Part shown: piece by piece, positions 9,605 through 20,269 of the stretch
Numbering within the stretch: position 1 is the first letter of the stretch
How the letters are laid out: each line of letters opens with the position of its first letter
DNA from: Harmothoe impar
Lineage: Eukaryota; Annelida; Polychaeta; Phyllodocida; Polynoidae
DNA: 64,000 nt
Reading direction: 5' to 3'
Assembly: GCA_947462335.1 (NCBI GenBank)
Contig: OX381720.1
Location: 49,718,481 to 49,782,480 of the forward strand
Made by a program: the position numbers and the translations under genes
Notes under the pieces: generated by a model
What the model was told of the DNA's origin: nothing
Seen by the model: the letters and a program-made list of their open reading frames with translations, nothing else
The model's database searches: none

Positions 9605-11977
9605 CTAAAAAGATAATACCATAGGATTAAATAGGATTTAGATGTACATTGATGATTGAGGGGTTGTCATGAGAAATGTCTATCCTCCTCCCCCATCCCT
9701 ATCACAATGGTAAAGCACAATCATAAAATTGAACTAAGGCTACAAACAGGCAACACCAATTACCATCATAATCAAATCTTACCACAGAAAAACTTGGTAT
9801 TGGGTAGGTAACTCTCAAACTTCTCTATTCGCTCAAGCATTGCCTGGATCGCAGCTGGGCGGTCTTCTTCAGATGACTTGTGAAGTTTATAGTGAAGGGG
9901 AATTATCTGTGTAAAGCAACAATATCAATTATAACTAATTGTAGGGGTCATGAAAGTTAAAGACAAACACGGGTTCCAATTCGGGTATTGTTACTTTCGA
10001 CTACCACTATGCTTATATAACATGACTATAAGATACATGATCAATATAAGACAACACAGATAGTAATGGTGCTCAATAATGGCTGGCTAAACCTGCCCTT
10101 TTTAATTCGTTTACATAAACAATCACAAGTTTACAATAAATAAAAATACAAACCAGTAAGTTTCAACCCCGGGCCGTGCGCGGACACCGAGGCCGCCCCC
10201 TGGTGAGTACTAGTAGTACCATACAAGGCTATAGCCCAAAGTCCACGGCGACAAGAACCTGCGTTAAAACGGTATCGCCCCTCTGCCGCGCCTATTTCGC
10301 CGTCATTTCGCCCTGCCGCGCCTTTTTCGCGGCTGTGCCGCCAAAGTCCACGGCGTTACAGGGGCGAAATAGGCGCGTTACAGGGGCGATACCGTTTTAA
10401 CGCAGGTTCTTGTCGCCGTGGATTTTGGGCTTATAGGAACAGGAGCACCCCCTGCAGGGCAGCGGCTAACTACAGGGGAGCAATAATATCTACATACAAA
10501 ACACATAGGAAAACCCCCGGGGTGTTTACATGGGGATTTGAATGCAGCAGGACAGAGGCTACCACCTGTTAAACTATGCCAGAACCACACCACTATCTGA
10601 TGGTGGCGTGCCCTTCCCGTGTATGAAACAGGACCATGATACACCCCGGTATATTGTTGCCCTCACACTAATCATTATTTCTATAGATAGGAAATACAAT
10701 AACGACAAGTGACTTCTGTTTAGATCATTGATTTCTACTGATGATAATAAAACTGCATTCAAGAAGATGGGCTTTTATGCTGCTTGCTTGATTAAGACAT
10801 AGAAATATTAACAAGACATTGATGACATATTAACATTCAGAGAATGTAAATATAGTACAATACCTTACTAAACTCCTCCCCAATAATCCTGCCTTTTGCT
10901 TTAGTATATGGGTCTGTTGGTGTCAGTTTGGGCCCGGGATATTCCTCATCCAGGTAGTCCATAACAGGGCTTGACTCATAGAGAACCTGTTTAATTTGTA
11001 CATAGGAATATATTTTAGTGACGCATCAAACTACATGTATCGATGGGAACATGTACATACATGTAAAAAACATGACAGTGTTCATTTATCAATTACAGGG
11101 TGAGATCTTCTGTGGAGGCATGAATGTTTTACACCACCCCTCTGGATAGAGCAGAAGGGTGAATATATGTCTCTCCCCCCAGTCAAATGTTTCAAATGAC
11201 AATTTTTGGCCCCTCCTTTGAATTATAGTACCGTAATGCACAAATTTCTCACTTAAAAGGGGCAATAAAAATTCCCCCCTCCCTCAAAAGGGGCCAGTAT
11301 CCCTCCCCCCATCCCCACAGGAGTGGTCGGAATTATAAATCCCCCCCCCCCCAAACCAGCCAGCGCCCCTGTGATTAATAAATGAACACTCCCTAAGGTG
11401 ATACCCAGGGATCGCCCTTAATGTTACAATCTACAGCTGCAATTTAATTCCTTGCATTTTCAGATGTTTAAGCTATAGCCCGACGCAGCAAGAAGGGTGA
11501 CTTCTCAGAAAAGTTGTTGATAAATTTTATGAACATGTCTGAAGTGTGACAGATAAATGCATGAATATCACTTCAAAATCCTTTATCTTAACATATACTA
11601 TTTAAAAGACAATTGTCCTGTGAATCTCATGATATGGGATGTTTGTACATATGACTACTAGAGACTAGGTTGCGTGCACTCTGCTGAAACCAATGTAAAC
11701 ACAACTTGATACTTGAATGCAGCACTGGCGAGTTACTCCCCAAGGCTGTATTCATTCATTGTGACAACCAAGGGTGTAAAGCATTAAAGCATTGTGCCAC
11801 CCTTAAAGGGTTAAAGAGTTAAAATGAAAATATATCCCCTGAAATATCAGGTTTAGGAGAGGAACTTGACATGAACATTTCTTCCACCTTATCATCTTGT
11901 TCCAGAACTGGAACAGTTCGATTGGGGTTCCTTTCCCAGAACCATGATGGCTTGTCCTTGAGGTTTACATTCACTGT
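9360..11977 (-). CDS. Omega-class glutathione S-transferase, N-terminal exon not found
   Basis: Four exons join in phase: 11977-11888, 10986-10864, 9906-9783 and 9604-9360, encoding 193 residues and a TGA stop. Omega GSTs are ~240 residues, so ~45 are missing. Seen are the end of the thioredoxin fold (NLKDKPSWFWERNP, TVPVLEQDDKVLYESSPVMD, where V-P and E-S contact glutathione) and the helical C-terminal domain (IIGEEFSKIIPLHYKLHKS, FFCGDEVSMVDYLCWP, ERCPKLHAWVSAMKETPGVK). Omega enzymes are cytosolic thioltransferases/dehydroascorbate reductases using a Cys in FCPYAQR. That exon was searched for up to about 15 kb and not recognised; it may be further off or divergent. Confidence 0.9.
9783..9906 (-). 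CDS. Omega GST, third exon found
   Basis: The 124-base exon between acceptor TTTACACAG and donor GTAAGA encodes IIPLHYKLHKSSEEDRPA, then AIQAMLERIEKFESYLPNT and KFFC, ending in phase 1. Confidence 0.92.
10229..10437. mobile_element. GC-rich foldback element in GST intron
   Basis: Arms of ~57 bases, 10229-10285 and 10381-10437, are near-perfect reverse complements (CTATAGCCCAAAGTCCACGG facing CCGTGGATTTTGGGCTTATAG). The core repeats GCCGCGCC and TTTCGCC. Its GC content is far above the AT-rich surroundings. Non-coding DNA element in the intron between the exons ending 10864 and starting 9906. Confidence 0.85.
10864..10986 (-). CDS. Omega GST, second exon found
   Basis: The 123-base exon between acceptor TTAAACAG and donor AAG|GTATTG encodes VLYESSPVMDYLDEEYPG, then PKLTPTDPYTKAKGRIIGEE and FSK. 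The ES pair is the usual glutathione-contact site. Confidence 0.92.
11125..11396. repeat. C-rich repeat related to 3.2 kb element
   Basis: Ends with ATTAATAAATGAACACTCCC, the inverse of the left end at 3176, and has the same C-run body. It lies in the intron between GST exons 11888-11977 and 10864-10986. Confidence 0.5.
11708..11815. repeat. Palindrome-module dispersed repeat, copy 2
   Basis: AATGCAGCACTGGCGAGTTA facing CCCCAAGGCTGTATTCATTC, ending ACCCTTAAAGGGTTAAA. Lies in a GST intron. Confidence 0.8.
11888..11977 (-). CDS. Omega GST, first exon found
   Basis: The 90-base phase 0-0 exon lies between acceptor GATTTTAG and donor AAG|GTGGAA. It encodes TVNVNLKDKPSWFWERNPNR then TVPVLEQDDK. 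The acceptor could instead be ACAG four bases on, but only the chosen one gives phase 0. Confidence 0.85.
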
Positions 11978-11999
11978 CTAAAATCTACCAAAAACGAAA

Positions 12000-13250
12000 A
12001 TTCAACAACAATTTTTTAGAACTTATCTTCAGAATGCATCATCCTTGCTCCGTGAAGATAGCAATATGAAAACTATGTACTTCAGAAGTAATGCTGTATT
12101 AACTACTTGTTTTTGGGCCACTCAGATAAAAAGCGGTTTCTGATCACTGGGCTTGGGCCCGGTTGGAAGGCAAACAATTTACATTCTAGTGCTTAATAGT
12201 TCATGAATTGCTCTGACAAGTGGTGAAAATACAAATTCTTTCTAACTCATTGCATCGCCAACAGTGTAAGTGTTATGCCCATATTTCTCTATCATCTGGT
12301 CAACATTTTCGTTAAAAATGATAAGACTGTAATAAATAATTATATCACACAAAACCCAACACAAGGAATTTATTTTTCAGTTTTTATTTGAAGTCTATAT
12401 TTTTGCAGACATTTTTGGAGTATTTTTGTTGAATGATCTTATGTTGCTACGTTTAATGATCCTAATGATAAGACTAAAAAAAAGTTGTCCTCAAAACCTG
12501 ATTTCTATAACCTGTGCAGTAATGAGGAACCATTCCAATTTTTTTTTGGGTGGCCTTACATCTTATTACATGGAGCTATGCAATATATCAAATGGATCAC
12601 ATATACTGTTCCACTCACTCTATCCCTTTATGATGCAGAACAAGCCGGGGTCGCTGTGCAAAAGGACAGTATCGCATACTGTATATCCGCAATGCTCCAC
12701 CCTTCAGATGGGGCAGGTCATCCGCTGTAAGATAATAACACAGGGTGGTCAGTTATATTGAAGGGTACTGCAACATAAACACGTTGTGGCGGTACCACCC
12801 TACACACTCAGAAAAGTTAGTGTCATTGTCGCTAAACCACTCTCACCTGAAAGTCAGGCTAAAATATTGTATATTTTTGGTTTAGCTCTCAGGGAATTTT
12901 AAGTATTTCAAATATTAGACCCAAGGTGTATGACGTTGATTTTTTCCGAGGCCGACTAGGCATTTAAAAAGTAACGACTAACACCATTAAGAATCCAAAG
13001 GAAGATTCCCCAGTGGTAATTTTCATAAGACTGCATGTTTTTCCACCCCACCCCTACCCTCCACCAATACCTCGACTCTAATAGGGCCTATGATTCTGAA
13101 AACCCGCCACCAGGCTAGATGATTTAGCCCTCTAGTAATAAAGTACTAGCAGGCCCTTAGCTCTTGTCTTTTACAATTACCACCTCCCTCCCCTCCCCGA
13201 TCCTCCCTGATTGCCATTCCCCTGAGATGATTAATAAGTAGCAGGGTAGA
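12000..13250. other. Region upstream of GST exons, no gene seen
   Basis: Searched on the minus strand for the missing GST N-terminal exon (a Cys-Pro-Tyr/Phe-Ala motif after a beta strand). Nothing convincing found. AT-rich with no recognisable repeat boundary. Confidence 0.4.
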
Positions 13251-13289
13251 ACAGTGACACATTTTCAATTTCACGAACTCACCTTCTGT

Positions 13290-13625
13290 CTGTATTTGTC
13301 TGGAGGGTGTTTTTCCCCATTGGTCCAATACGGGATCAATATGGACACAAAATACGGACCGTATACGGGACCCGTATTGGGAGGCCCAAAAACAGTGTTT
13401 TTCCCCCCTCCGTATCACGACCGTATGTGCATACGGGATTGGCATAAATTCTGCTGCATATGGGTTACCAATGCGGGACTCACCTGTCCTAATTGTAAAA
13501 ATGTACAAAAACCAGTCTACATTCCAGGAAACCCCTAGAGTGAACCTCCGTAAACCATTACGGTAAAGCACCGTTATTTCTTTTACAGTGAAATTCCGTA
13601 GTGTAGGAAGTTCAATCTTTTCCAA
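13290..13625. repeat. CCGTAT-rich degenerate repeat
   Basis: Words such as ACGGGA, CCGTAT and their complements recur every 15-25 bases (13330-13480), like the TGGGC clusters at 6-7.5 kb. The 159-residue open frame across it has no recognisable protein motif and is taken as a by-product. Confidence 0.4.
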
Positions 13626-14156
13626 CTAGGTGGCAGCCTAGTTCCAGAGGAGATTTCTCTGAAGCTTCAACAATGAAAAGTTAGAAATCAAATAGTTCTT
13701 GATTACCTTTTTCAATACAGCACCAACATTCTAGTCTAAACCTAAGCTTGATCGAATATGCATAATGAATAAATAATTAACCCTTGTGGGACACCGGCAA
13801 GTAGTTTGGATACCATAGACACCTCTTGTGTGGTAATGAGAAAGATATATATGGATATCACTGGAGTTGTTGTTTTATAACAATCTTAGCATACTCCTGC
13901 TTGTAGACTGTAATGGTAATGTGATATGAGACATTTATCTATGTCTCTTAGTGGTTAATTCATGATAATTATGAATTCCAGTCACAAAGATGTCTATATG
14001 AATTGGACATGCAACCAAATCAGACATGGGGACTAATTGTAGTGAATTGAGAACATAATTATGACTACAGAAATATCTGTTTATGCAAACCACTATATAA
14101 AAGAAATAATCCTTCAAAGTTTGAGCTACTGCAATAGCTAACTACGCCTCCTTAGT

Positions 14157-14299
14157 CACTGTTAAAAAAAAACCGGTGAAAACCCATATACAATTACGGT
14201 GACATCTAAAAAACGGTGACCCTAAAATAAACGGTGAAAGCTTGGCATCCATTGTTGCCAGTGAATCACCGTTTTTTCTACGGAGGATTTTTAACAGTG
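14157..14299. mobile_element. MITE-like element, CACTGTTAAAAA termini
   Basis: CACTGTTAAAAA at 14157-14168 and TTTTTAACAGTG at 14288-14299 form terminal inverted repeats. Inside, ACGGTGA words alternate in orientation. Related CCGTAA/ACGGT text occurs at 13545-13610, perhaps a second decayed copy. Confidence 0.7.
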
Positions 14300-14930
14300 T
14301 ACCTTGCCCATTGGTTCTACCTACCTGAGGTAAGGTGTTGTAGTGACATGGCGGTAAGAGGTCTGGTGGGAGACGTCTGGGACCTGTCTACTCTGTACTG
14401 TCTATGGACATGCAGTGACTGACCATCTGATATAGAAATGTGGCCACACGCTGCTACATATGATCAACACAATGGTTTGGAATCACTGACGATTTCCTCT
14501 ATTCACTGGTACGAGTCAGGGGTGGTGGGAGGTGGATGAAGCCGTGGGGGGAGGGGGCTCCATAAACCTGATGGCTGTAAGTTGAAGAAATTATGAATGG
14601 GAGTCTTGGGACTGGAGGAAATATAGGAATTTGATTTTAAAATTGGTGCACTCTGAGTGGCTTGAAACATATGATATGACCCATAGAAAATATCGGAATT
14701 GGCTATATCGCACTTCAGCACCGGGATACCGGTGCTTACGATCTCTTTTACCCTTTTACTGTAAAAGTGGAACGTTTACCTTTTAAACAGAAGGCCTTAT
14801 TTTGATTGTATTCTACCTTTATTGGGTTTATTTTTCACTGAATAAGGGGCATACTCTACTGTTAATAAGTTTATTATGACCCTTATTCAGTAAAATACAG
14901 CCGCATGGAACCAGATTGTTTTTTTATTTT

Positions 14931-15195
14931 GTCAGCTGGGGCCAAAGTGCGATGATATAATAAGGGAATGAATGGAAATTTGTTCAGGAAAAATTAGAAT
15001 GATTTACACCTGCGGGGCTAGCTTCTTTCGATAGGAAAAAAGGCCTCAAAATGACCATTTTATTAAGTCAGCCGGGACCAAAGTGCGATGATATATAAGG
15101 GAATGAATGGAAATTTATTCAGGAAAAATAAGAATGATTAACACCTGCGGGGCTAGCTTTTTTTTATATAAGTAAAGGACCTCAAAATTGTTCCG
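14931..15195. repeat. Tandem duplication, ~136-bp unit
   Basis: Two copies starting at 14931 and 15067 share GCGATGATAT, GGGAATGAATGGAAATTT and ACACCTGCGGGGCTAGCTT in the same order. A weaker third match begins near 15222 (AAAGTGTGATAT). Confidence 0.85.
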
Positions 15196-16142
15196 TTTCA
15201 TTCCTTCAGGATCAATGTTTTCAATCTGGGGATAAAGTGTGATATGGCCTAGGAATTTTACACTTATATTGATGTGCTCCGAGGGAGTTTGAGAAAAGTT
15301 TGTCTGGTCATTCAAGAAAATTCTAGGACTCATACCTTAAGATTGGTGCATTCTAGGGTAGTTCCACCGCCACTGGGTAGGATCCTGAAAGTGATGCCTT
15401 GGCTTTTCATAATGGATAGGTGGAGTAGGCTACTCAGCCCAAAGCATATGATGAGTGCAGTGCTGGATTTATAGGTGGCATGGGGTGTTCACACACACAT
15501 TTCATTCTTGGAAATTTATGTTTTCTTCATGTAAGATTTGTGTAGTTGTGTAGATTTCCTAACAGCGCTCTCCCCCTTTAAAGTCCTGGATCTGCCATGG
15601 TGGTCACTGGAGGGTGATGTTGAGTGGAGTAGCGAAACATTCACAACACACACACACACTAACATTAACATTAACCACAAGTACAAGTTGTTAATGATTA
15701 CTTTTAAATGGTCCTTTTCTTAATAGGGCTTTTGATACTTAGGAATCTTTTGTAAAAGATAGGGACCTGACATGTCCTTATCTCTCAGATGACCCCAATA
15801 AGGATTCAGGGCTGTTTGAATGTGTAGGAAAGAGTCCTTTTGCCTCACAATTAAGCCCTCACTGACTACCGGCCCCACTGCAGGGAGCGGTGTGTGTCAA
15901 GTAACTGCAAAATACGGCCTCCCTCTTATCTTCCCTATCTTATCTGTAAAGTTCATTGCATAGCACATGTGTGCGAAGATTACATGATATAGTCCAAATT
16001 CATATAGATCTATATCTTACCACCTTATCTCCACCAACACATCAACATAGATACCAAGCATGGGTGGTCCCTAGTCAACACTACCATATTATAACTACAA
16101 CTGGCATCATTTATGTTTATGATTTTAGACTCATCATCTACC

Positions 16143-16374
16143 ATGGACTTCACGCAGCCTTGGGACTTTGGTGACATCGCTTTCATCATTGAGGGCCAAA
16201 AGATCTATGTCAATAAGGGAGTTTTGTCCATGTCTTCACCTGTGTTCAGAGCCATGTTTATGTCAGAGTTTGCTGAGAAGAAAATGACAGAAGTCCCGCT
16301 ACCAGACAAGAAGTGTAGTGACTTCCTGGAACTGATGCAGATTCTGCACCCAACTCATCCTTACTCTGTCAATG
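16143..16374 (+). CDS. BTB protein, exon 1
   Basis: Starts at ATGGAC and ends in phase 1 at the donor AATG|GTGAGG. Encodes most of the BTB fold to HPTHPYSVN. A plain read-through would stop soon in the intron (near 16409). Confidence 0.88.
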
Positions 16375-19300
16375 GTGAGGATTTACGAAGCTGGACCTGT
16401 TATGTCTAATATATATCATTCTAATTTTATCATATATCATTCTAATTTTTAATCATTTCTAACTATTTTCATTTTGTAGTCAATAAATTCTGAGATATCT
16501 ATGTTCCCTAGTGATTTCATCACAGGACGTATAAATATCATATCAATGAAGTACCAGTGACAGTGGCTGTTCCCCCTTAAATGTCCTGCGTACATATCAG
16601 AAGTATATGGCTCACTCTCACCAAATCAGTGCAACTAAAAAGTGGACGTACATGATCGGTGGACGTACATGATCGGTGGACGTACATGATCGGTGACGTA
16701 CATGATCGGTGACGTACATGATCGGTGACGTATATGATCGGGAATTATTGACTGCCCTACCCTTTCTGACCATGTTAAAACATAAATAAATCTTACCAAG
16801 ATGTACATATAATGTGTGTCTTGACATGTAATATGTCAGAAATGTCTAGATGCAACTATTACGATAATTTTTATTGACATTTTAATACCGATCATGTATG
16901 TCATGTGACGTACATGATTGGTGACGTACATGATCGGTGAATATTGACCGCTCTACCATTTCTGACCATGTTAAAACATAAATAAATTTTACCAAGATGT
17001 ACATATGATGTGGGTCTTGAAATGTAATATGTCAGAAATGTCTAGATGCAATTATTAAGATTATTTTTATTGACATTTAAAATACTGATCATGTACGTCA
17101 TGTGACGTACATGATCGGCCATTATTTATTGACTGACTTAATTACCCTTTCTAACCATATTTAAAACATAAATCAATCATAGTGAGGTGTACATATGATG
17201 TAGGTCTAAATATGTGTAATCATACACAGGTCAAGCAGTGTGTAAATAGGAAATTCTACATGACATTCCAAGCCGATCATGTACGTCATGTGACGTACAT
17301 GATCGGTTACACATTGAGCCCCCCCCCTCCGGCCCCTATAAATATTTTGGGAGTTGTTTTTTTCTAATAAACTCCCCAAAGACACATTACAGCCTGTAGG
17401 TATGGTTGGGAGAGTTAAACATCGTAGTGCAGGGGGTAAAAGATCGATTTTGTATTCTGCCGATCATATACGTCCGCCGATCATGTACGTCCACCGATCA
17501 TGTACGTCACTTTTTTAGTTGCATCGATTTGGTGAGAGTGAGCCATATATCACCTAGTATATAGTGAATTTTGATGCCATATAGTGAATCTCACAACATG
17601 TCAGTATCTACATAGTGAATTTAACTAAATTAGGGCGAAAAGGTTTCCTGGTTGAGTGGTTGAGACACTCACACCAGATGCAAAAAGTCCCAGGTTCAAA
17701 TCTTGCTAAATCCAAAGATCCGTTTTCACTGGGCCACCACTACATTAGGATGGAGTACTAGTTAACTGTCAAATACAGTTCGAACTGTCAATACCAGGAT
17801 ATAATTCCCTTATTGACAGTTCATACTGGCAATGAGAGATTAATTTTCTCTTATTGACAGTTCCAAAAAGGAACTGTCAATAAGATAATATTTTTCCCCT
17901 TATTGACAGTTCAAACTGTCAATAAGGGAATTATATCCTGGGATTGACAGTTCAAACTGCCAATAAGGGAATATTCTGTTATTGCCAGTTCGAACTGTCA
18001 ATAGTCACGGCCAACTAGATTACCTTCTTGCTTTCCAAGTAGAAAATCTATTAAGTGTTTCAACCTATACTCTTATGCCTTAAACCCATCAGGATTAAAA
18101 CCAATATCACAATGAAGTATTGAGGTACATTGTGGGGGAGTTGTTCATGGCTGATTCCATGTCAAATTAACCAAACCGGGTGACCATCTTTGATTTCCTT
18201 CTTAACAAATTTTCTGGTTGGCCCACGAATTGATAGTAATCTGCAAAAATCTATCTAATCAAGGTTCACTCAAGTCCCTTTTAGCATGCTCATTGGGTAC
18301 TGGGTGTCTGTTCTCGTAAGAAAAACCTTAACTATACTGCTATAGCTAAGGACTACCATGAGAAACCGTCCATGTGTCATTACACAGGCATTACTCGGAC
18401 TAGAGGTTAGGAAAAATAATTAAACCATACCCCTTGTGTTATGTCCTGATACATGGAGGCTCGGAAAATAGATATAACAAAATGGAAAGTAACAACTTTA
18501 AATGACAAGAAACCTATCAAAATTAGTCTCCGTAGTCCCTGTATAATGGGTCTCATGCATATTACAGTACAGGTGGTAAATTCATTGCCCAGGGTACTGA
18601 CTGATAATTAAAATTTGCTTATTTTCCGCAATGTCTGATAACAAGTTGTCATGAATACTATAGCATTCATATAATAAGATAATGCTGTAACGGTAATTCT
18701 AAAATTTGAATATACAGTAAGTCTAGTAGTAGCAAAAGCACTAATAACATGTGAACAAACTGTGGCGAAAAGCACCCAGAATATTAGATAAAGGTTTTTT
18801 CTTTTCCTTTGAAATAAACACACACCCCTCCCGCCAAAGAGCCTGCACAGTCGCTCATTCTGTCTTCTCGGGTGAAGTCACTTGAACAGAATGACGCATA
18901 CATGTGTAAATATATCGACGCAAGTTAAGCCACTTGTAATCAATCTCAAATAACACAGGAAATAATAAAGACACTGATTCTGTTGAAGAATTTTTGTTGA
19001 TTCAAAAATAATATATTTGATAAATATTTGTATACCATAGATTGTAATACTATGAATACTCCCGATAGGAGATGTTTTCGCAATGAAAATTACCAAAACT
19101 CAACTCATGTTTGTCATAGTAACAGGTTATAACAATAAATAGGGGAACAATTTGTGAGAAATAATATTACAAAGACACTTTGTCATCCTGGCAGTGTCAG
19201 TAACATTTATCAAATTATAGCACAAACTCACAAAATACAATTAAACCAACTGAAAGCCGAAAGTTTATTATCATGAATCTGTGATTGCTAGTAGAAAACT

Positions 19301-19935
19301 TTGAATGCACTTCATATACACTGGATACATTTATTTTAGTAACATATATTTTAGTAACATATATTCATTTTAGTAACATTCAGACTATTAGCATGTGTGT
19401 CTTGTTGATTGCAGAGAACAATGTGAATTACATCCTACCCCTGGCACATGAATACCAGATACAAGCCATCGAGGACTCCTGCATCAGCATCATACTGAAT
19501 ATAGCACTGACCATGGTAGACAAACAGCGATATTTAGAGAAATATAACAGGCCTGAATTATATGAGAAATACCTAGAGTATGTGAAAGAACTCTCAGATT
19601 CAGAATACCTAGAGTATGCAAAGGAACCCTCACATTCAGAATCCAAGGACAAAGCTTGTTATGAGGATATGAACCCCAAGATTCTGATAGAAGTTCTTGG
19701 CCTTAAAGCACAGCAGTTTGCATGGTTTAAGGCAGGACTGGGTAGGATTACCAATGAGTGTGGGTTTAGCTATCAGCCTGCGGTGGGCTCACGCCATGCT
19801 AGATGTGCCGGTACTACTCACCAGTTAGGTAGCGACAGAAGTTGCACGTCATGCATTCAGCACAGGTACAACAGGGTATGTGAGCTCTTGAGGCAGTATT
19901 CTGGACAACAAGCTTCAGGTGGGGGCTTTGTATAA
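16143..19935 (+). CDS. BTB/POZ-domain protein
   Basis: Two exons, 16143-16374 and 19415-19935, join in phase 1 to encode 250 residues. Residues 1-105 form a BTB fold: MDFTQPWDFGDIAFIIEG, KIYVNKGVLSMSSPVFRAMF, then TEVPLPDKKCSDFLELMQ and, across the junction, NNVNYILPLAHEYQIQAIED. BTB domains dimerise and often recruit cullin-3 ubiquitin ligase; the MDFTQPW start resembles BTB/MATH-type invertebrate proteins but no MATH or Kelch repeat is seen. Residues ~120-155 carry an internal repeat (EYLEYVKELSDS / EYLEYAKEPSHS). The tail is Cys-bearing and ends SGQQASGGGFV. An upstream in-frame ATG at 16113 exists, but an acceptor-like TTTTAG precedes 16129, so the start at 16143 is preferred. Confidence 0.85.
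16604..17549. mobile_element. Foldback DNA element with palindromic GACGTACATGATCGG repeats
   Basis: Ends are inverted repeats of ~40 bases: ATGGCTCACTCTCACCAAAT at 16607 and ATTTGGTGAGAGTGAGCCAT ending at 17546, extending into CAACTAAAAAGTG. Just inside each end are several tandem GACGTACATGATCGGTG units, pointing inward from both sides. The body is three ~185-base tandem units (starting near 16743, 16936 and 17114), each closing with a palindrome CCGATCATGTACGTCA / TGACGTACATGATCGG. No reading frame. It sits in the BTB intron. Confidence 0.88.
17640..17720 (+). repeat. tRNA-derived SINE-like sequence
   Basis: TGGTTGAGTGG (A-box-like) and GGTTCAAATCT (B-box-like) are ~45 bases apart in a tRNA-like context. 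The acceptor stem and anticodon loop do not fold as a clean tRNA, so it is read as a SINE head, not a tRNA gene. Confidence 0.6.
17757..18019. mobile_element. Multi-palindrome element, TATTGACAGTTCGAACTG motif
   Basis: CTAGTTAACTGTCAAATACA at the left faces TATTGACAGTTCGAACTGG (complement) at the right. Inside, TTATTGACAGTT and AACTGTCAATAA pairs recur about six times, so several small hairpins and one large one can form. Adjacent to the SINE-like sequence at 17640. Confidence 0.8.
18020..19280. other. BTB intron remainder, no feature seen
   Basis: AT-rich intron sequence with no recognisable exon, repeat or element boundary. Confidence 0.4.
19415..19935 (+). CDS. BTB protein, exon 2
   Basis: Follows acceptor TTGATTGCAG at 19414. 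Completes the BTB fold (ENNVNYILPLAHEYQ), then the acidic repeat and a C-terminal region with CTSCIQHRYNRVCELL, ending in TAA at 19933-19935. No AATAAA was seen close downstream. Confidence 0.87.
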
Positions 19936-20269
19936 GGAAGTGCTCATTTTCCAACAATATGAGACGTATGATGATAGCAAACGTGCTCAGGTTGGGAAAA
20001 TCCTACTTTTAATACCTTGCAGGGAAAAAGTACAGTGAGGGGGTTTCTCCCCTTGGTTTTGGGTGGATATATATGTAATTTTAGGTTCAACCAGAAAATT
20101 CGATTTGCTAATACCTTACCATTATATAATTTTGCTTAGAAACATTCACCTACATACAAGAAGACAGTTTAAGTAGTTAGGTATATGTAAATGGGCTTGG
20201 ATGAAATTCTTGTATTTCTTGAGATATAATGATTTAGATAACAAAATATAGCCTAAATAAGGTACATTT

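Noticed and set aside
13146..13625. 159-residue open frame on the minus strand
   Set aside because: No domain, no splice context, and it crosses the CCGTAT-rich repeat block; not the missing GST exon.
16604..17549. CRISPR-like array (regularly repeated motif)
   Set aside because: Repeats are in inverted orientation, spacers are themselves repeats, and the genome is eukaryotic.
17640..17720. Functional tRNA gene
   Set aside because: A and B boxes are present but the acceptor and anticodon stems do not pair; same for 41758, 45123, 45452 and 62226.
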